NCBI RefSeq assembly: GCF_017354985.1
Contig: NZ_CP071501.1
Location: forward strand, 2,623,501 to 2,687,500
Direction: 5' to 3'
From: Shewanella cyperi
GTDB lineage: Bacteria; Pseudomonadota; Gammaproteobacteria; Enterobacterales; Shewanellaceae
Length of the DNA: 64,000 nt
Under the pieces are notes generated by a model. The model had not been told where the DNA came from and did no database searches. It saw only the letters and a list, made by a program, of their open reading frames with translations. The position numbers and the translations under genes were made by a program. Shown one piece after another: positions 45,146-54,626 of the stretch (positions are counted from its first letter, which is position 1; each line of letters starts with the position of its first letter).

Positions 45146-47053
45146 GTGATAAATCATAACTCTTTGGCTGTGGTGTCGGCCCTATTGACGCCGGATGTAA
45201 AGATGACTCCGATGGAACCTTTGGGCAGCCTGCAGACAGGCAGTGCCGCTGCAGCAACAAAACAGGTCCCTGTTTCCGTCACCCTGGGCGCAGACGGTAT
45301 AGTCCTGACGGTCGATAACCGTCAGTATACACTCACTCTGCCGGACAGGTTTCATCCCAGGCTATTGCTTCAGGCCCAGGCCTTTGCCTTGCCTCTGGCT
45401 GAAGACAGCAAGCTAACCAGCTTGCCGGACAGAGTGGCGCTGGCATTACTGGGGCAAACTCGACTGCTCCCCTTGCCGAGCGCCTTGGTGGAAATGTCAC
45501 GCCAACAGGGAATTGCCTTCGAGCAACTGGTCAACCTTGCATCCAGGCCACAGGGCTATCCCTTACCAAACGCCACAATCAAAGGCGGTCAGATCAGTTT
45601 CGACAATGGAGTAAGTATCCACTCCGCCCAGGCCGCACGCCAGGGGGATGGGCATTATCAGGTCGCTGTGGTGCAACAGGGGCGTCAGTTAATGTTAAGG
45701 TTGGTGCAAATCCTGGACATAGTGCAGGTTAACGCCGCTCCCCTGCTCAAAGCAGCCCCCGAGCCCGGTATCAAGACGCAAACCGAGCTAGCTCCCCAGC
45801 CTCCCGAGGCCAAAATTATCATCACCAAGCCGGAAGCTGCCGGTATCCTCAATCAGTTGTTTAAAAACCTGGAACAACAGCCATTACCGCCTCAGGTAAA
45901 AGCGGCGCAGCAAGCGTTGCAGCAACAAATCTTGCAGCAACCCCAGCAGCAGGAAATCCAGCAATCATCACAGGTGAGCGAAGGCGGCAAAGACCAGGCA
46001 GCGTTGGCAACAGCAGCGAAAACCCAGGCGACCAATTTAAGACTTGATGTCCCACAAGGTGCTCCTGCCGCACCTGACAAAGCCCAAACCCCGGTTTCAG
46101 GAAACCAGGGCAGCACATTACAGGCCGGCGAAAAATTGCTGCAAACAGCACCCGAGGGCACCACACTCACCTCAGGCAAGGAGCCGGCAGAAAAGAGCAC
46201 AGGCAAAGGACTGACACCTGATACACCACCACCTCAGGCAATATTGTCCAAGGTGTTATCACGCACAGGGGCGCTGCCATTGGTGCAATTGGCCCGCTCA
46301 ACCAATGAGAACATCGCCAGCGAAGTGCTAAGATTACTTCCCGAGCTGGCCCCCCTGCCCCTTTCCAGTCTTACCCAGCCACAACTGCTGGCCGATACCC
46401 TTAAACAGGGCGCAACGGTAAACCTGGCCCAATTTGCCGCACCTCAGCTGCAAGGCAATAATCCCCTGAGTATATTGTTCCAATTACTGCTCGGCGTAAA
46501 AGCCGATACACAAAAGCAGCCACTCAGCCCAACCATGAAAGAGTATCTTGGCTCTTTGCAGCAGCAAACAGGCCTGAGCCAACCGCTGCTGGCGCTGCTG
46601 GAGCGCCACAAGAGCCTTGAATCCCTGGTGCAGTTGGGGCAATCAATGGCTCAATATCAGCAGGCCAGTCTGGATAATCCCGCCACACCGGTACACTGGT
46701 TTTTCGCTTTGCCCTATCAGATGGGCCAGCGCAATGAGCAAATGGAAGGCTATTTTGAACGTGAGCAGGAAGAGGAAGGGGGGCTCGGCCGGGGAGGCTG
46801 GAAGTTACAACTCAAGTTTGTGCTGACCCAGGGGCCCTTGCTGATCAAGGCCCAGAAAACCGACACAGGTCTGAACCTGCATTTTGAATCTTCTTCCGAA
46901 TCCCTGCTACACAGGATAGAGAATTTCCTGCCGCCGCTGGCGACCAAGCTCAATGAATTGGGAATGAAGCCGGACAAGCTGACCACCAAAGCTGCCCCCA
47001 TACCGGCAACCCTGCTGCCCGGTGACCATTATCTGGTACACACCAGAGCTTAG
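45146..47053 (+). CDS. FliK-like flagellar hook-length control protein
   Basis: 635 residues, GTG start at 45146. A long Gln/Ala/Pro-rich middle region (~210-360) links an N-terminal region with a globular C-terminal domain (~540-630, GWKLQLKFVLTQGPLLIKAQ and NELGMKPDKL). This is the general layout of hook-length control proteins. It is followed 8 bp later by FlhX. The two stand apart from the flagellar operon and run towards it. It may serve as a second or main FliK. The call rests on C-terminal character and position. Confidence 0.65.
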   Translation: MINHNSLAVVSALLTPDVKMTPMEPLGSLQTGSAAAATKQVPVSVTLGADGIVLTVDNRQYTLTLPDRFHPRLLLQAQAFALPLAEDSKLTSLPDRVALALLGQTRLLPLPSALVEMSRQQGIAFEQLVNLASRPQGYPLPNATIKGGQISFDNGVSIHSAQAARQGDGHYQVAVVQQGRQLMLRLVQILDIVQVNAAPLLKAAPEPGIKTQTELAPQPPEAKIIITKPEAAGILNQLFKNLEQQPLPPQVKAAQQALQQQILQQPQQQEIQQSSQVSEGGKDQAALATAAKTQATNLRLDVPQGAPAAPDKAQTPVSGNQGSTLQAGEKLLQTAPEGTTLTSGKEPAEKSTGKGLTPDTPPPQAILSKVLSRTGALPLVQLARSTNENIASEVLRLLPELAPLPLSSLTQPQLLADTLKQGATVNLAQFAAPQLQGNNPLSILFQLLLGVKADTQKQPLSPTMKEYLGSLQQQTGLSQPLLALLERHKSLESLVQLGQSMAQYQQASLDNPATPVHWFFALPYQMGQRNEQMEGYFEREQEEEGGLGRGGWKLQLKFVLTQGPLLIKAQKTDTGLNLHFESSSESLLHRIENFLPPLATKLNELGMKPDKLTTKAAPIPATLLPGDHYLVHTRA

Positions 47054-47061
47054 GAGCCCAT

Positions 47062-47370
47062 ATGACGGACACCCCAGAGAGAAAAACAGCGGTTGCGCTC
47101 AGCTATGATGGCAAGAATACCCCAACGGTTACGGCCAAGGGTCAGGATTTGCTGGCAGAAGAAATCATTGCCCTGGCCAAAGCCAATGGGATCCACATAC
47201 ACGAGGATCCGCATCTGGCAAACTTTCTCAATATGTTGGAGTTGGGAGAGGCCATCCCCAAGGAGCTATATTTGCTCATCGCAGAATTGCTGGCCTTTGT
47301 TTATATGCTGGATGGTAAGTTTCCAGAACAGTGGAATAACCTGCACAAGAAAATTATCGCCGAGGCCTGA
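47062..47370 (+). CDS. FlhX, FlhB C-terminal domain homologue
   Basis: 102 residues. AVALSYDGKNTPTVTAKGQDLLAEEIIALAKANGI closely follows the segment after the autocleavage site of FlhB (compare AVAIKYD ... APFVVAKGVDDVAFKIREIAREH in FlhB here). So it equals the FlhB C-terminal fragment (FlhB-CC) as a free protein. Such FlhX proteins can replace the cleaved part of FlhB in the export switch. There is no NPTH/NPEH site and no membrane segment. Confidence 0.87.
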   Translation: MTDTPERKTAVALSYDGKNTPTVTAKGQDLLAEEIIALAKANGIHIHEDPHLANFLNMLELGEAIPKELYLLIAELLAFVYMLDGKFPEQWNNLHKKIIAEA

Positions 47371-47375
47371 ACGCC

Positions 47376-47789
47376 TCAGCCCGCCGACTGCCTGCCATGG
47401 AGGCGAATGAGCAATTCTGCCTCGGCTCTGGGCAGTTCACACTCCGCCATCAGTTCTTCGATGCCGGCCCCCAGAGACACCATTTTCATTGCCCGGGTAT
47501 AGAGTCGAGCCTGGGGATCCTGCTCACGGGATTCATCCAGTTTGGCAGCCTGCTGTGCCAGGCGCTTTTCCAGCTCCAGCACCCTTCTGCCCACGCCTAT
47601 GGTGCCACTGCGAAGCTCATGCAGCTCCTGCTTGACCGCATCCCTTTGCTTGTCACTGTCCTTAACCAGCAAGGTCATGGCATCCACCTTGGAACGCAAT
47701 TTATTCAATTGCTTTTGCAGGTACAACACCAAGCCAAGACAGGCGATCACATAGACCAGGGCCGCGATCAATAATTCATTGCCTTCCAT
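47376..47789 (-). CDS. DUF2802 membrane protein
   Basis: 137 residues. One N-terminal transmembrane helix (~5-24), a coiled coil (~27-90) and a short helical C-terminal domain (EELMAECELPRAEAELLIRLHG). I recall this as DUF2802, often next to cheW at the end of polar flagellar clusters. It ends 6 bp from the converging flhX. Function unknown. Confidence 0.72.
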   Translation of the reverse strand: MEGNELLIAALVYVIACLGLVLYLQKQLNKLRSKVDAMTLLVKDSDKQRDAVKQELHELRSGTIGVGRRVLELEKRLAQQAAKLDESREQDPQARLYTRAMKMVSLGAGIEELMAECELPRAEAELLIRLHGRQSAG

Positions 47790-47811
47790 CTATCACCTGT
47801 ATTCATAGAAA

Positions 47812-47834
47812 TTGACCGGTCTGGCACCGGTCAA
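47812..47834 (-). terminator. Hairpin after cheW
   Basis: TTGACCGGT / ACCGGTCAA (9-bp perfect stem, 5-nt loop) between the cheW stop and the DUF2802 start. T-run is weak, so termination is uncertain. Confidence 0.35.
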
Positions 47835-47845
47835 AGACTTCAGTG

Positions 47846-48340
47846 TCAGATCTGAGCCAATTCGGCCCACTCTTCATCTGACAGCAATTTATCCAGATCC
47901 ACCAGGATCAACAACTCGTTGTCCCTGTTGCTGACGCCCTGAATAAACTTGGCGCTTTCCTCGGTGCCGACATTGGGAGCGTTGTCGATTTCGGAGCGAC
48001 GCAGATAGACCACTTCCGCCACACTGTCGACCAAAATACCAATCACCTGCTTTTCGGCCTCAATAATCACTATCCGGGTAGAGTCATCCACTTCGGCCGG
48101 CGCCAGGCCAAAACGAGAGCGGGTATCTATGACTGTCACCACGTTGCCACGCAGGTTGATGATACCCAACACATAGTGGGGTGCACCTGGCACGGGAGCG
48201 ATCTCGGTGTAACGCAGCACTTCCTGCACCTGCATCACGTTGATGCCATAGGTCTCGTTATCGAGCCTGAAGGTGACCCACTGCAATACTGCATCGTCTT
48301 TACCGGCCGCAACGGCCGCAACGTTTCTTGAATCTGCCAT
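47846..48340 (-). CDS. cheW: CheW chemotaxis coupling protein
   Basis: 164 residues. Two SH3-like subdomains: LQWVTFRLDNETYGINVMQVQEVLRYTEI and the LGIINLRGNVVTVIDTRSRFGL block. It links receptors with CheA. It is 7 bp downstream of ParP, at the end of the cluster. The DUF2802 gene follows. Confidence 0.96.
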   Translation of the reverse strand: MADSRNVAAVAAGKDDAVLQWVTFRLDNETYGINVMQVQEVLRYTEIAPVPGAPHYVLGIINLRGNVVTVIDTRSRFGLAPAEVDDSTRIVIIEAEKQVIGILVDSVAEVVYLRRSEIDNAPNVGTEESAKFIQGVSNRDNELLILVDLDKLLSDEEWAELAQI

Positions 48341-48347
48341 ATCTACC

Positions 48348-49283
48348 TCAGTTAATAGGATCCTGACAACCTAATCCCGCGTTGAGCATCTCGACCAGTG
48401 CCTGCACATTCAAGATGCCACACATTTGTTCTTTCACCACGCCGGCAAGCCAGGGCCGCTTTCCTGCCTTGCTGCGCCAATTGACCTCGGATTGCTTTAT
48501 TCTCACTGAATTGACCAGTGATTCACAGGCGAGGCCCCAATTACTGTCTTCCAATAGTACAAGATATTGATAATTTACGGTTTGCGCCAGCTCTTCATCG
48601 TATTTTTCTGGCATGACCCAGGCGCAAGTGTCCACCAGATTCAGCTGTGACTCCCTGTGGGTTTGCACTCCCAGGAACCAATCCGGACGTCCGAAGATCT
48701 GATTGATACGCTCAACCTTAACTATGCCACCCAGGCTGACCAGGGGTACCGCCAGTGTCAAACCTGCAACCTTAAAAAAGAGTACCTGAAACTCTTCATC
48801 CAATTGTTGCTGCAGGTCATAGGTCAGGCTTGGCGGTTCGCTGCCGGTTTGCGTCTCGGGAATAACCTCGGGCACCATCTCGGGCTCAAGGCGCTGCGGC
48901 ACAACCTGAGCCTCAACCGCTTGAGTGGTGACCTCAGTTTGAGCAGCAACTGCGACTTCAAGCTGTGGCGCAGGCGCTGCGTCAACTTTTACCTGCTGCA
49001 GCACAGGGGCCAGCAATTTTTCCAGGGTTTGTTTTTGCAGCACATCCGCAGGTACCGCTTTCGCGGCGACTCCGGCTGTCACCGGCGCAGGCTCCTGCTG
49101 TTGAACGGCCGCTTGTGGGGCTGCAGCGACTATTGCGGCCTGTCTCGCCAGCGGTACTTCGGCAGCGCGCGTCAAAACGTCCAGTGAAGATGCTAATGCT
49201 GGCTCTGTTGACTGTGACGGCTCGGTTTCCGCCAGCAGTATCCGGAAATAATCGATTACGGTATCGTCAACCGATTTTGACAT
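48348..49283 (-). CDS. parP: ParP, CheW-like protein that tethers chemosensory arrays
   Basis: About 311 residues from the ATG at 49283, which has GGAGAG ~7 nt upstream and overlaps the parC end by 17 bp; a TTG start lies two codons earlier. A short N-terminal helix is followed by a long Ala/Gln/Pro/Val-rich disordered part (~40-160) and a C-terminal CheW-like domain (~165-311, VLFFKVAGLTLAVPLVSLGGIVKVERI). In Vibrio, ParP's CheW-like (AIF) part binds CheA and receptors, and its N-terminal part binds ParC. The order parC-parP-cheW matches. Confidence 0.87.
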   Translation of the reverse strand: MSKSVDDTVIDYFRILLAETEPSQSTEPALASSLDVLTRAAEVPLARQAAIVAAAPQAAVQQQEPAPVTAGVAAKAVPADVLQKQTLEKLLAPVLQQVKVDAAPAPQLEVAVAAQTEVTTQAVEAQVVPQRLEPEMVPEVIPETQTGSEPPSLTYDLQQQLDEEFQVLFFKVAGLTLAVPLVSLGGIVKVERINQIFGRPDWFLGVQTHRESQLNLVDTCAWVMPEKYDEELAQTVNYQYLVLLEDSNWGLACESLVNSVRIKQSEVNWRSKAGKRPWLAGVVKEQMCGILNVQALVEMLNAGLGCQDPIN

Positions 49284-50058
49284 GGTCAAACTCTCCGGCC
49301 ATCAGAAAATCCAGCAAACGCTCATAGGCCTTCACACCGCGGCTGTGGGCAGCGTAGTGTGACGCAGGTAGATGTGCCAGGCTGGCATCGCGAAACTTGG
49401 TGTCCACCGGCACCACATCGGGCCACAGGGTATCCCCATAGTCCTCTGCCAATTGTTGCAGTGCCGCCGGAGAGGCCTTGGTGCGCCTGTCGTACATGGT
49501 CGGCACCACGGTATAACTGTAACGGGTCTGTTTCGAGCGTCCCATCAGCTCCATGGTCTTGATCATCCGGTCGAGACCTTTAATAGCCAAAAATTCAGTT
49601 TGCACCGGGATCACTATGTGCTGGCTCGCCGCCAGGGCATTGACCATCAGCACCCCCAACACGGGCGGACAGTCAATCAGGGCCACATCATAATCATCAT
49701 CAACCAATTGCAGCAGGTTGCGCAGCACCAATCCCATGCCCTCCTGGTGGCCAAGCGCCCTGTCCAGGGTCGCCAATGCCATGGTGGCGGGCAAAAGCTC
49801 AAGATTTTCAACCAGGGTAGGTACTGTGTGTTGCCGCACCAGCTCCCGTGTCAGGTGCTTGTGCGCAAGAAATACGTCGTAGAGCGAGCCGGGCACCTCT
49901 TCCGAGTCTATGCCCAGGTAATAACCCAGAGAAGCATGGGGATCGGTATCAATCATCAATACCCGCTTGCCCCTTTTGGCCAGGGTTCCGGCCAGGCTGG
50001 CAACTGTGGTGGTCTTTCCGACCCCACCCTTTTGATTCGCGATGGTCCAGACTTTCAA
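49267..50058 (-). CDS. parC: ParC, ParA-like ATPase for polar array placement
   Basis: 263 residues. Deviant Walker A KGGVGKTTT (~10-18), DTDPHASLGYYLG and the DCPPVLGVL switch. It begins with KVWTIANQKGG. Vibrio ParC forms a polar gradient that brings chemosensory arrays to the flagellated pole. Next to parP and cheW. Its 3' end overlaps parP by 17 bp. Confidence 0.92.
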   Translation of the reverse strand: MKVWTIANQKGGVGKTTTVASLAGTLAKRGKRVLMIDTDPHASLGYYLGIDSEEVPGSLYDVFLAHKHLTRELVRQHTVPTLVENLELLPATMALATLDRALGHQEGMGLVLRNLLQLVDDDYDVALIDCPPVLGVLMVNALAASQHIVIPVQTEFLAIKGLDRMIKTMELMGRSKQTRYSYTVVPTMYDRRTKASPAALQQLAEDYGDTLWPDVVPVDTKFRDASLAHLPASHYAAHSRGVKAYERLLDFLMAGEFDHVKIG

Positions 50059-50090
50059 GACTCAGGCCCCCGAAATGCGCGCATTTATTA

Positions 50091-50546
50091 TCAGTGTTTT
50101 TCTTCTCTGGTGGTGACCCTGATCCCGCCATGGGGCAGATTGATCACCTTCACCCCATCGGCACTCTCGGAGACAACCACAGGTTGCAATGAGGGGGCGT
50201 CAGGCTCATCAGTATGAGGCAAGTCGCTGACCGGTTTCAACGGCGACAAGGGTAATTGTTCTTGGGGTTGCGATGAAGTCCCAGCGGCAGGATCTTGCTG
50301 TTGCTGCTTACGGGCATCGCGGATAATGACATCGGTAGCGTCAGGATGCCGACTCAGCCATTCGGCAATGGCCTCGGCCTGCGCATCGGGCACCATCAGC
50401 AGCACCTGGCTGTTTTGCAACCTCTGTATTTCCTGTTGCAAGACACGATTTTTGCGCTGTACATCCAGATACAGCGCCAGGACTGCCACCAGGGCAAGAC
50501 CGAGCAAAAACAGCCACAGTCTTCCCACTGTTTGCTTTTCAGACAC
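50091..50546 (-). CDS. Small membrane protein between cheB and parC
   Basis: About 151 residues from GTG at 50546, which overlaps the cheB stop (GTGTCTGA) by 8 nt and has AAGAG ~7 nt upstream; an ATG at 50570 is an alternative with no site. One transmembrane helix ([20 protein letters not shown]) is followed by a short coiled coil and a Gln/Pro-rich tail, then a C-terminal [13 protein letters not shown] strand. No family recognised. Position in the che operon suggests a membrane-linked chemotaxis accessory role, inferred only. Confidence 0.68.
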   Translation of the reverse strand: MSEKQTVGRLWLFLLGLALVAVLALYLDVQRKNRVLQQEIQRLQNSQVLLMVPDAQAEAIAEWLSRHPDATDVIIRDARKQQQQDPAAGTSSQPQEQLPLSPLKPVSDLPHTDEPDAPSLQPVVVSESADGVKVINLPHGGIRVTTREEKH

Positions 50547-51648
50547 GGCCCGACTCTTTGAGTATGGCATCGGCCATGCTTTCAAGGGCAATGGACTGAG
50601 TGGCAATACCGGCTGCAGCCACGGCCTGAGGCATGCCATAGACAACACAGCTGGCCTCGTCCTGAGCCCAAATGGTCGCACCGGCGCTCTTGAGCATGCG
50701 GGCGCCCTCTCGACCATCTGCGCCCATGCCGGTCAGCACCACAGCCAAGACATCGCCGCCGTAGGCCTTGGATGCCGAGGCAAAGGTGATATCCACACAG
50801 GGCTTGTAATTCATGTCGGCACTGCCGGCCACTATCTTGATCCGCCCCGTGGCGCCGGCTTTTTCCACCATCATCTGCATTCCACCCGGTGCCAGATAGG
50901 CACAGCCGGGCTGTAACACATCGCCATTGGCGGCCTCTTTTACCGAAATGCGGCAAAGACCATTCAGCCGGCTCGCAAAGGCGGGAGTGAAGGCTGCCGG
51001 CATATGCTGGATAAGCAAAATAGGATGAGGATAATTGGCCGGAAACTGGGTTAATACCTTCTGCAGCGCCACAGGACCGCCGGTAGAGGTGCCAATGGCC
51101 AGCAGCTTATAGCTCTTTCCACTGGCACGGATCGGCGCACTTGGCGAGGCTGTCCGCGGAAAAGATTGCGACAGTGGCGGACGAGTGCCCAGTGCTGGCC
51201 GTGTGGGCTCTGGGACGGCCACAGCAGGTCTGGATACAGGGCGATAAACCCTGCGTCTTCCCAGCGCCTTGACCCTTTGCTGTAACAGCTTGATGGCTTC
51301 GTCTTTATTGGTAGCAATGTCTTCGAAACGCTTGGGTAAAAAATCCAGCGCCCCCGCATCCAGTGCATCCAGCGTCGCCTTGGCGCCGTCGTGGGTCAGG
51401 GACGAAAACATCAAAATCGGAGTCGGCACCTTGGCCATGATTTCACGCACGGCTGTGATGCCGTCCATGACCGGCATCTCTATGTCCATGGTGATCACTT
51501 GAGGCTGGAGTTCCTGAGCCATTTTAACTGCCTCGGCACCATTAACGGCGGCGCCGATCACTTCCAGCTCAGGATCCTGGTTGACTATCTCGCTTACCCG
51601 TCTGCGGAAAAAGCTTGAATCGTCAACCACCAGTACTTTAATTGTCAT
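50539..51648 (-). CDS. cheB: CheB, chemotaxis methylesterase response regulator
   Basis: 369 residues. Receiver ~1-120 with Asp55 (VITMDIEMP), a linker rich in Pro/Arg (~140-175), then the methylesterase domain with Ser in GTSTGGPVA, His in IQHMPAAFT and Asp near DGREGARML. It removes receptor methyl groups for adaptation. No CheR is seen in the window. Confidence 0.96.
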   Translation of the reverse strand: MTIKVLVVDDSSFFRRRVSEIVNQDPELEVIGAAVNGAEAVKMAQELQPQVITMDIEMPVMDGITAVREIMAKVPTPILMFSSLTHDGAKATLDALDAGALDFLPKRFEDIATNKDEAIKLLQQRVKALGRRRVYRPVSRPAVAVPEPTRPALGTRPPLSQSFPRTASPSAPIRASGKSYKLLAIGTSTGGPVALQKVLTQFPANYPHPILLIQHMPAAFTPAFASRLNGLCRISVKEAANGDVLQPGCAYLAPGGMQMMVEKAGATGRIKIVAGSADMNYKPCVDITFASASKAYGGDVLAVVLTGMGADGREGARMLKSAGATIWAQDEASCVVYGMPQAVAAAGIATQSIALESMADAILKESGRV

Positions 51649-51669
51649 TGGGGTACCCGTATTACTGCA

Positions 51670-53859
51670 TTACTTCTTGCGGGCATAGTGCTTGAGCAGC
51701 CCTGGCACATCGAGGATCAGAGCGATACCACCATCGGAGGTGATAGTCGCGCCGGCCATACCGGGAGTGCCGTGCAACAAGGCACCCAGAGGCTTGATAA
51801 CCACTTCTTCCTGACCGATAAGTGCATCCACCACAAAACCTATCTGCATGGTGCCCAGCTGCACTATCACCACATGGCCGTGCTTCTTGTCACCGTGTTT
51901 GAAGGTGGTTTTGTTTCGCCGCAACCAATGCTCCAGGTAGAACAAGGGCACGGCCTTGTCGCGCACTATGACCGTCAGCTGGCCGTCGACTATGTTGGTT
52001 TTGGTCAGATCCAGATGGAATATTTCATTGACGCTGGACAGCGGCAGGGCAAACACTTGCTTGGCCACTTCCACCATCAGGGTTGGCATAATCGCCAGGG
52101 TCAGGGGCACTTTGATTTCCAGACAAGTACCCTTGCCCTTCATGGAATCTATGTGCACAGTACCGTTGAGCTGGGTGATACGGGTTTTCACCACGTCCAT
52201 CCCCACCCCACGACCGGAAATATCGGAAATTTCGGTTTTGGTGGAGAATCCCGGCGCAAAAATCAGATTGTAAGCATCATTATCAGACATCCGCGCAGCG
52301 GCATCCTCGTCAAGCACGCCGCGCTTGATGGCGATTTGCTTGAGCTTCTCGGGATCCATACCGGCGCCGTCATCTTCTATCTTCAGCAGTATATGATCGC
52401 CTTCCTGACTGGCAGACAGTGTAATGGTACCTGTGCGTCGTTTACCTGCGGCTTCGCGTTCGATGGGCATCTCAATGCCATGGTCCACCGAGTTTCGTAC
52501 CAGGTGCACCAAGGGATCGGCCAGGGCCTCCACCAGGTTTTTATCCAGATCAGTCTCTTCACCCACCAAAATCAGGTCGATTTCCTTGTTCAGACTGCGG
52601 GCAAGGTCACGGACCACCCGAGGGAAACGACCAAAGACTTTCTTGATGGGCTGCATGCGGGTTTTCATCACCGCACCCTGCAGATCGGCAGTCACCAAAT
52701 CCAGGTTTGCCAGCGCCTTGGACATTTCCTCGTCTTCACGGGTAACACCTAGACTCACGAGTCGATTGCGCACCAGTACCAGCTCACCCACCATGTTCAT
52801 GATCTGGTCGAGACGGGCGGTATCCACCCGCACTGTGGTTTCACCCTGGGGCACGTTGGTCGCTGCAGCTTTTGCCTGGGCTGCCGGTGCTTCGGGCACT
52901 GCGGCAGCCTTAGCCATCTGGGGCTGAGGCGCTGCAGGTGTAACCGCAGCTACTTGCTTGGGCGCTGATGGCTTTGGTGCAGCTGGCTCTGCGGCAGATT
53001 TGCCGGGCCCGGTGCCCTTGCCATGCAATTCATCCAGCAGGCGTTCAAATTCTTCATCGGTAATCTCGTCGGCATCGACCTTGTCGGCAGCACTGACTTC
53101 CACTTTGGCCACTTCACCCTTGGCCGCGCTCTTGAATTTGCCGGCACCATGGAGCTCATCGAGCAAGGCCTCAAACTCATCATCGGTAATATCGTCACCT
53201 GACGGTGCTGAAGTGGGTTTCGCGGCGGCAGCTTTGCCTGCTACATCCTGTGGGACGCCAGTCTTGACGCCGGGTCCCTTGCCTGAACCGTGGAGTGCAT
53301 CAAGCAAGGCCTCAAATTCAGCCTCGTTAATTTCATCAATGCTGGATTCGCCGCCACTGGTGTTTTTGGAAGCAGGCGCAGCCACTACGGGTTCAGGAAT
53401 GGGTTCTGGTTCAGGTTCAGGCTCTGGTTCAGGCGCGGGTGCAGCCGCACCACCTTCGGAGGGAAGCGGCGCCCCTGAAGACAGGAGTTTAAGCTTGGCC
53501 AGCAACTCAGGAGAGGCAGGGTCTTGCTCCTGACCGGCCTGGGTTTGAGCAAACATGGTATTAATGGCATCGACCGCCTGGAGAATAATATCCATCAATT
53601 CGGCGGTGACATGACGCTTGCCGGTACGCAGCAGGTCAAAGGTGTTTTCCGATTCGTGGCAGACGTCAACCATGGGAGCCAATCCCAGGAAGCCCGCCCC
53701 CCCTTTCACTGTGTGGAAACCACGGAAAATCGCGTTAAGCAGATCCGTGTCACCGGGGTTATTTTCCAGCGCTACCAATTGTTCCTGCAGCAGCTCTAAA
53801 ATTTCACCGGCTTCGATCAAAAAGTCCTGCAGGATCTCTTCATCTACGTCAAATGCCAT
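51670..53859 (-). CDS. cheA: CheA, chemotaxis histidine kinase
   Basis: 729 residues. P1/Hpt ~1-105 with phospho-His49 (FHTVKGGAGFLGL). A long linker ~110-330 rich in Ala/Pro/Glu and with three near-identical motifs (EFEALLDALHG, EFEALLDELHG, EFERLLDELHG at about 181, 228 and 270) replaces a recognisable P2. P3 dimerisation follows (~335-400), then P4 ATPase with NSVDHGIEMP, EDDGAGMDP and GRGVGMDVV, and P5 (~590-729). The linker repeats may be the site that ParP binds, called LID in Vibrio. Confidence 0.96.
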   Translation of the reverse strand: MAFDVDEEILQDFLIEAGEILELLQEQLVALENNPGDTDLLNAIFRGFHTVKGGAGFLGLAPMVDVCHESENTFDLLRTGKRHVTAELMDIILQAVDAINTMFAQTQAGQEQDPASPELLAKLKLLSSGAPLPSEGGAAAPAPEPEPEPEPEPIPEPVVAAPASKNTSGGESSIDEINEAEFEALLDALHGSGKGPGVKTGVPQDVAGKAAAAKPTSAPSGDDITDDEFEALLDELHGAGKFKSAAKGEVAKVEVSAADKVDADEITDEEFERLLDELHGKGTGPGKSAAEPAAPKPSAPKQVAAVTPAAPQPQMAKAAAVPEAPAAQAKAAATNVPQGETTVRVDTARLDQIMNMVGELVLVRNRLVSLGVTREDEEMSKALANLDLVTADLQGAVMKTRMQPIKKVFGRFPRVVRDLARSLNKEIDLILVGEETDLDKNLVEALADPLVHLVRNSVDHGIEMPIEREAAGKRRTGTITLSASQEGDHILLKIEDDGAGMDPEKLKQIAIKRGVLDEDAAARMSDNDAYNLIFAPGFSTKTEISDISGRGVGMDVVKTRITQLNGTVHIDSMKGKGTCLEIKVPLTLAIMPTLMVEVAKQVFALPLSSVNEIFHLDLTKTNIVDGQLTVIVRDKAVPLFYLEHWLRRNKTTFKHGDKKHGHVVIVQLGTMQIGFVVDALIGQEEVVIKPLGALLHGTPGMAGATITSDGGIALILDVPGLLKHYARKK

Positions 53860-53875
53860 TAAACTGACTCCTTAA

Positions 53876-54613
53876 TCAGAAACCCAGGCTTGAAAGTAAG
53901 TCGTCGACTTCATCCTGGCCCGTTACCACATCCTGACGCGCCTCCGCGTTCATGATGGGGCCTTCGGCTTCTATGCTGCTTTTTGGGGGCTCGGTGGTTT
54001 CCTGGGGAGTATGTTCACCAAACACGGTCAACATGGAGACCAGACTGCTCTCCACCTCCCGAACCAACTCTATTACCCGACGGATCATTTGCCCGGTAAG
54101 ATCCTGGAAATCCTGCGCCATCAGAATCTGATTCAAGAGTTCTCGCAGGCGGTTTGAATCGTTCTCGCTGCGGACCATCAACTGCTGTACATCGTGACAA
54201 AGCGCTTTGAATTCATTCAACTCTATATCACGGCGCATCAGTCTGTCCCATGCAGGAGTCACAGTCTGAATATTGTTTATCAATGCATCGGCCAGCGGCA
54301 GACATTCTTCAACGGCGTCCATGGTCTTATTGGCCGCCTGTTCCGTCATATCGATAACGTAATTGAGTCTTTCCTTGGCATCCGGAATTTCGGTATTGGC
54401 CAACTCCAACAATCTGTTATCAACCTGAAAGTCCATCAAGGCACTGTGAAGCTGGCGGGTGAGTTTTCCGACTTCATCAAACAACTCACGCTGCAACGGC
54501 ATGGCAAAATCACGGAACAGCGCATCGGCCTGATCCTGCTCACCGGCGGACAAGAGTTCGACAAGCATTTGCGCCTGTTCGAGACTGATGAGCCCTGAAG
54601 TGTTTAGCTGCAT
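53876..54613 (-). CDS. cheZ: CheZ, CheY-P phosphatase
   Basis: 245 residues, long helices throughout, with the catalytic region LNQILMAQDFQDLTGQMIRRV (the Asp/Gln pair is DFQDLTGQ) and the C-terminal CheY-binding tail DEVDDLLSSLGF. It resets CheY. Confidence 0.95.
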   Translation of the reverse strand: MQLNTSGLISLEQAQMLVELLSAGEQDQADALFRDFAMPLQRELFDEVGKLTRQLHSALMDFQVDNRLLELANTEIPDAKERLNYVIDMTEQAANKTMDAVEECLPLADALINNIQTVTPAWDRLMRRDIELNEFKALCHDVQQLMVRSENDSNRLRELLNQILMAQDFQDLTGQMIRRVIELVREVESSLVSMLTVFGEHTPQETTEPPKSSIEAEGPIMNAEARQDVVTGQDEVDDLLSSLGF

Positions 54614-54626
54614 AGCCCGTCCTTGC

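Noticed and set aside
49372..50217. 281-residue plus-strand frame opposite parC
   Set aside because: Antisense shadow of parC. His/Gln-rich, no family pattern.
53385..53450. Pro-Glu repeat in CheA as a possible slippage site
   Set aside because: The (PE)n tract has mixed codons, so it is not a simple DNA repeat. Seen as an ordinary flexible linker.
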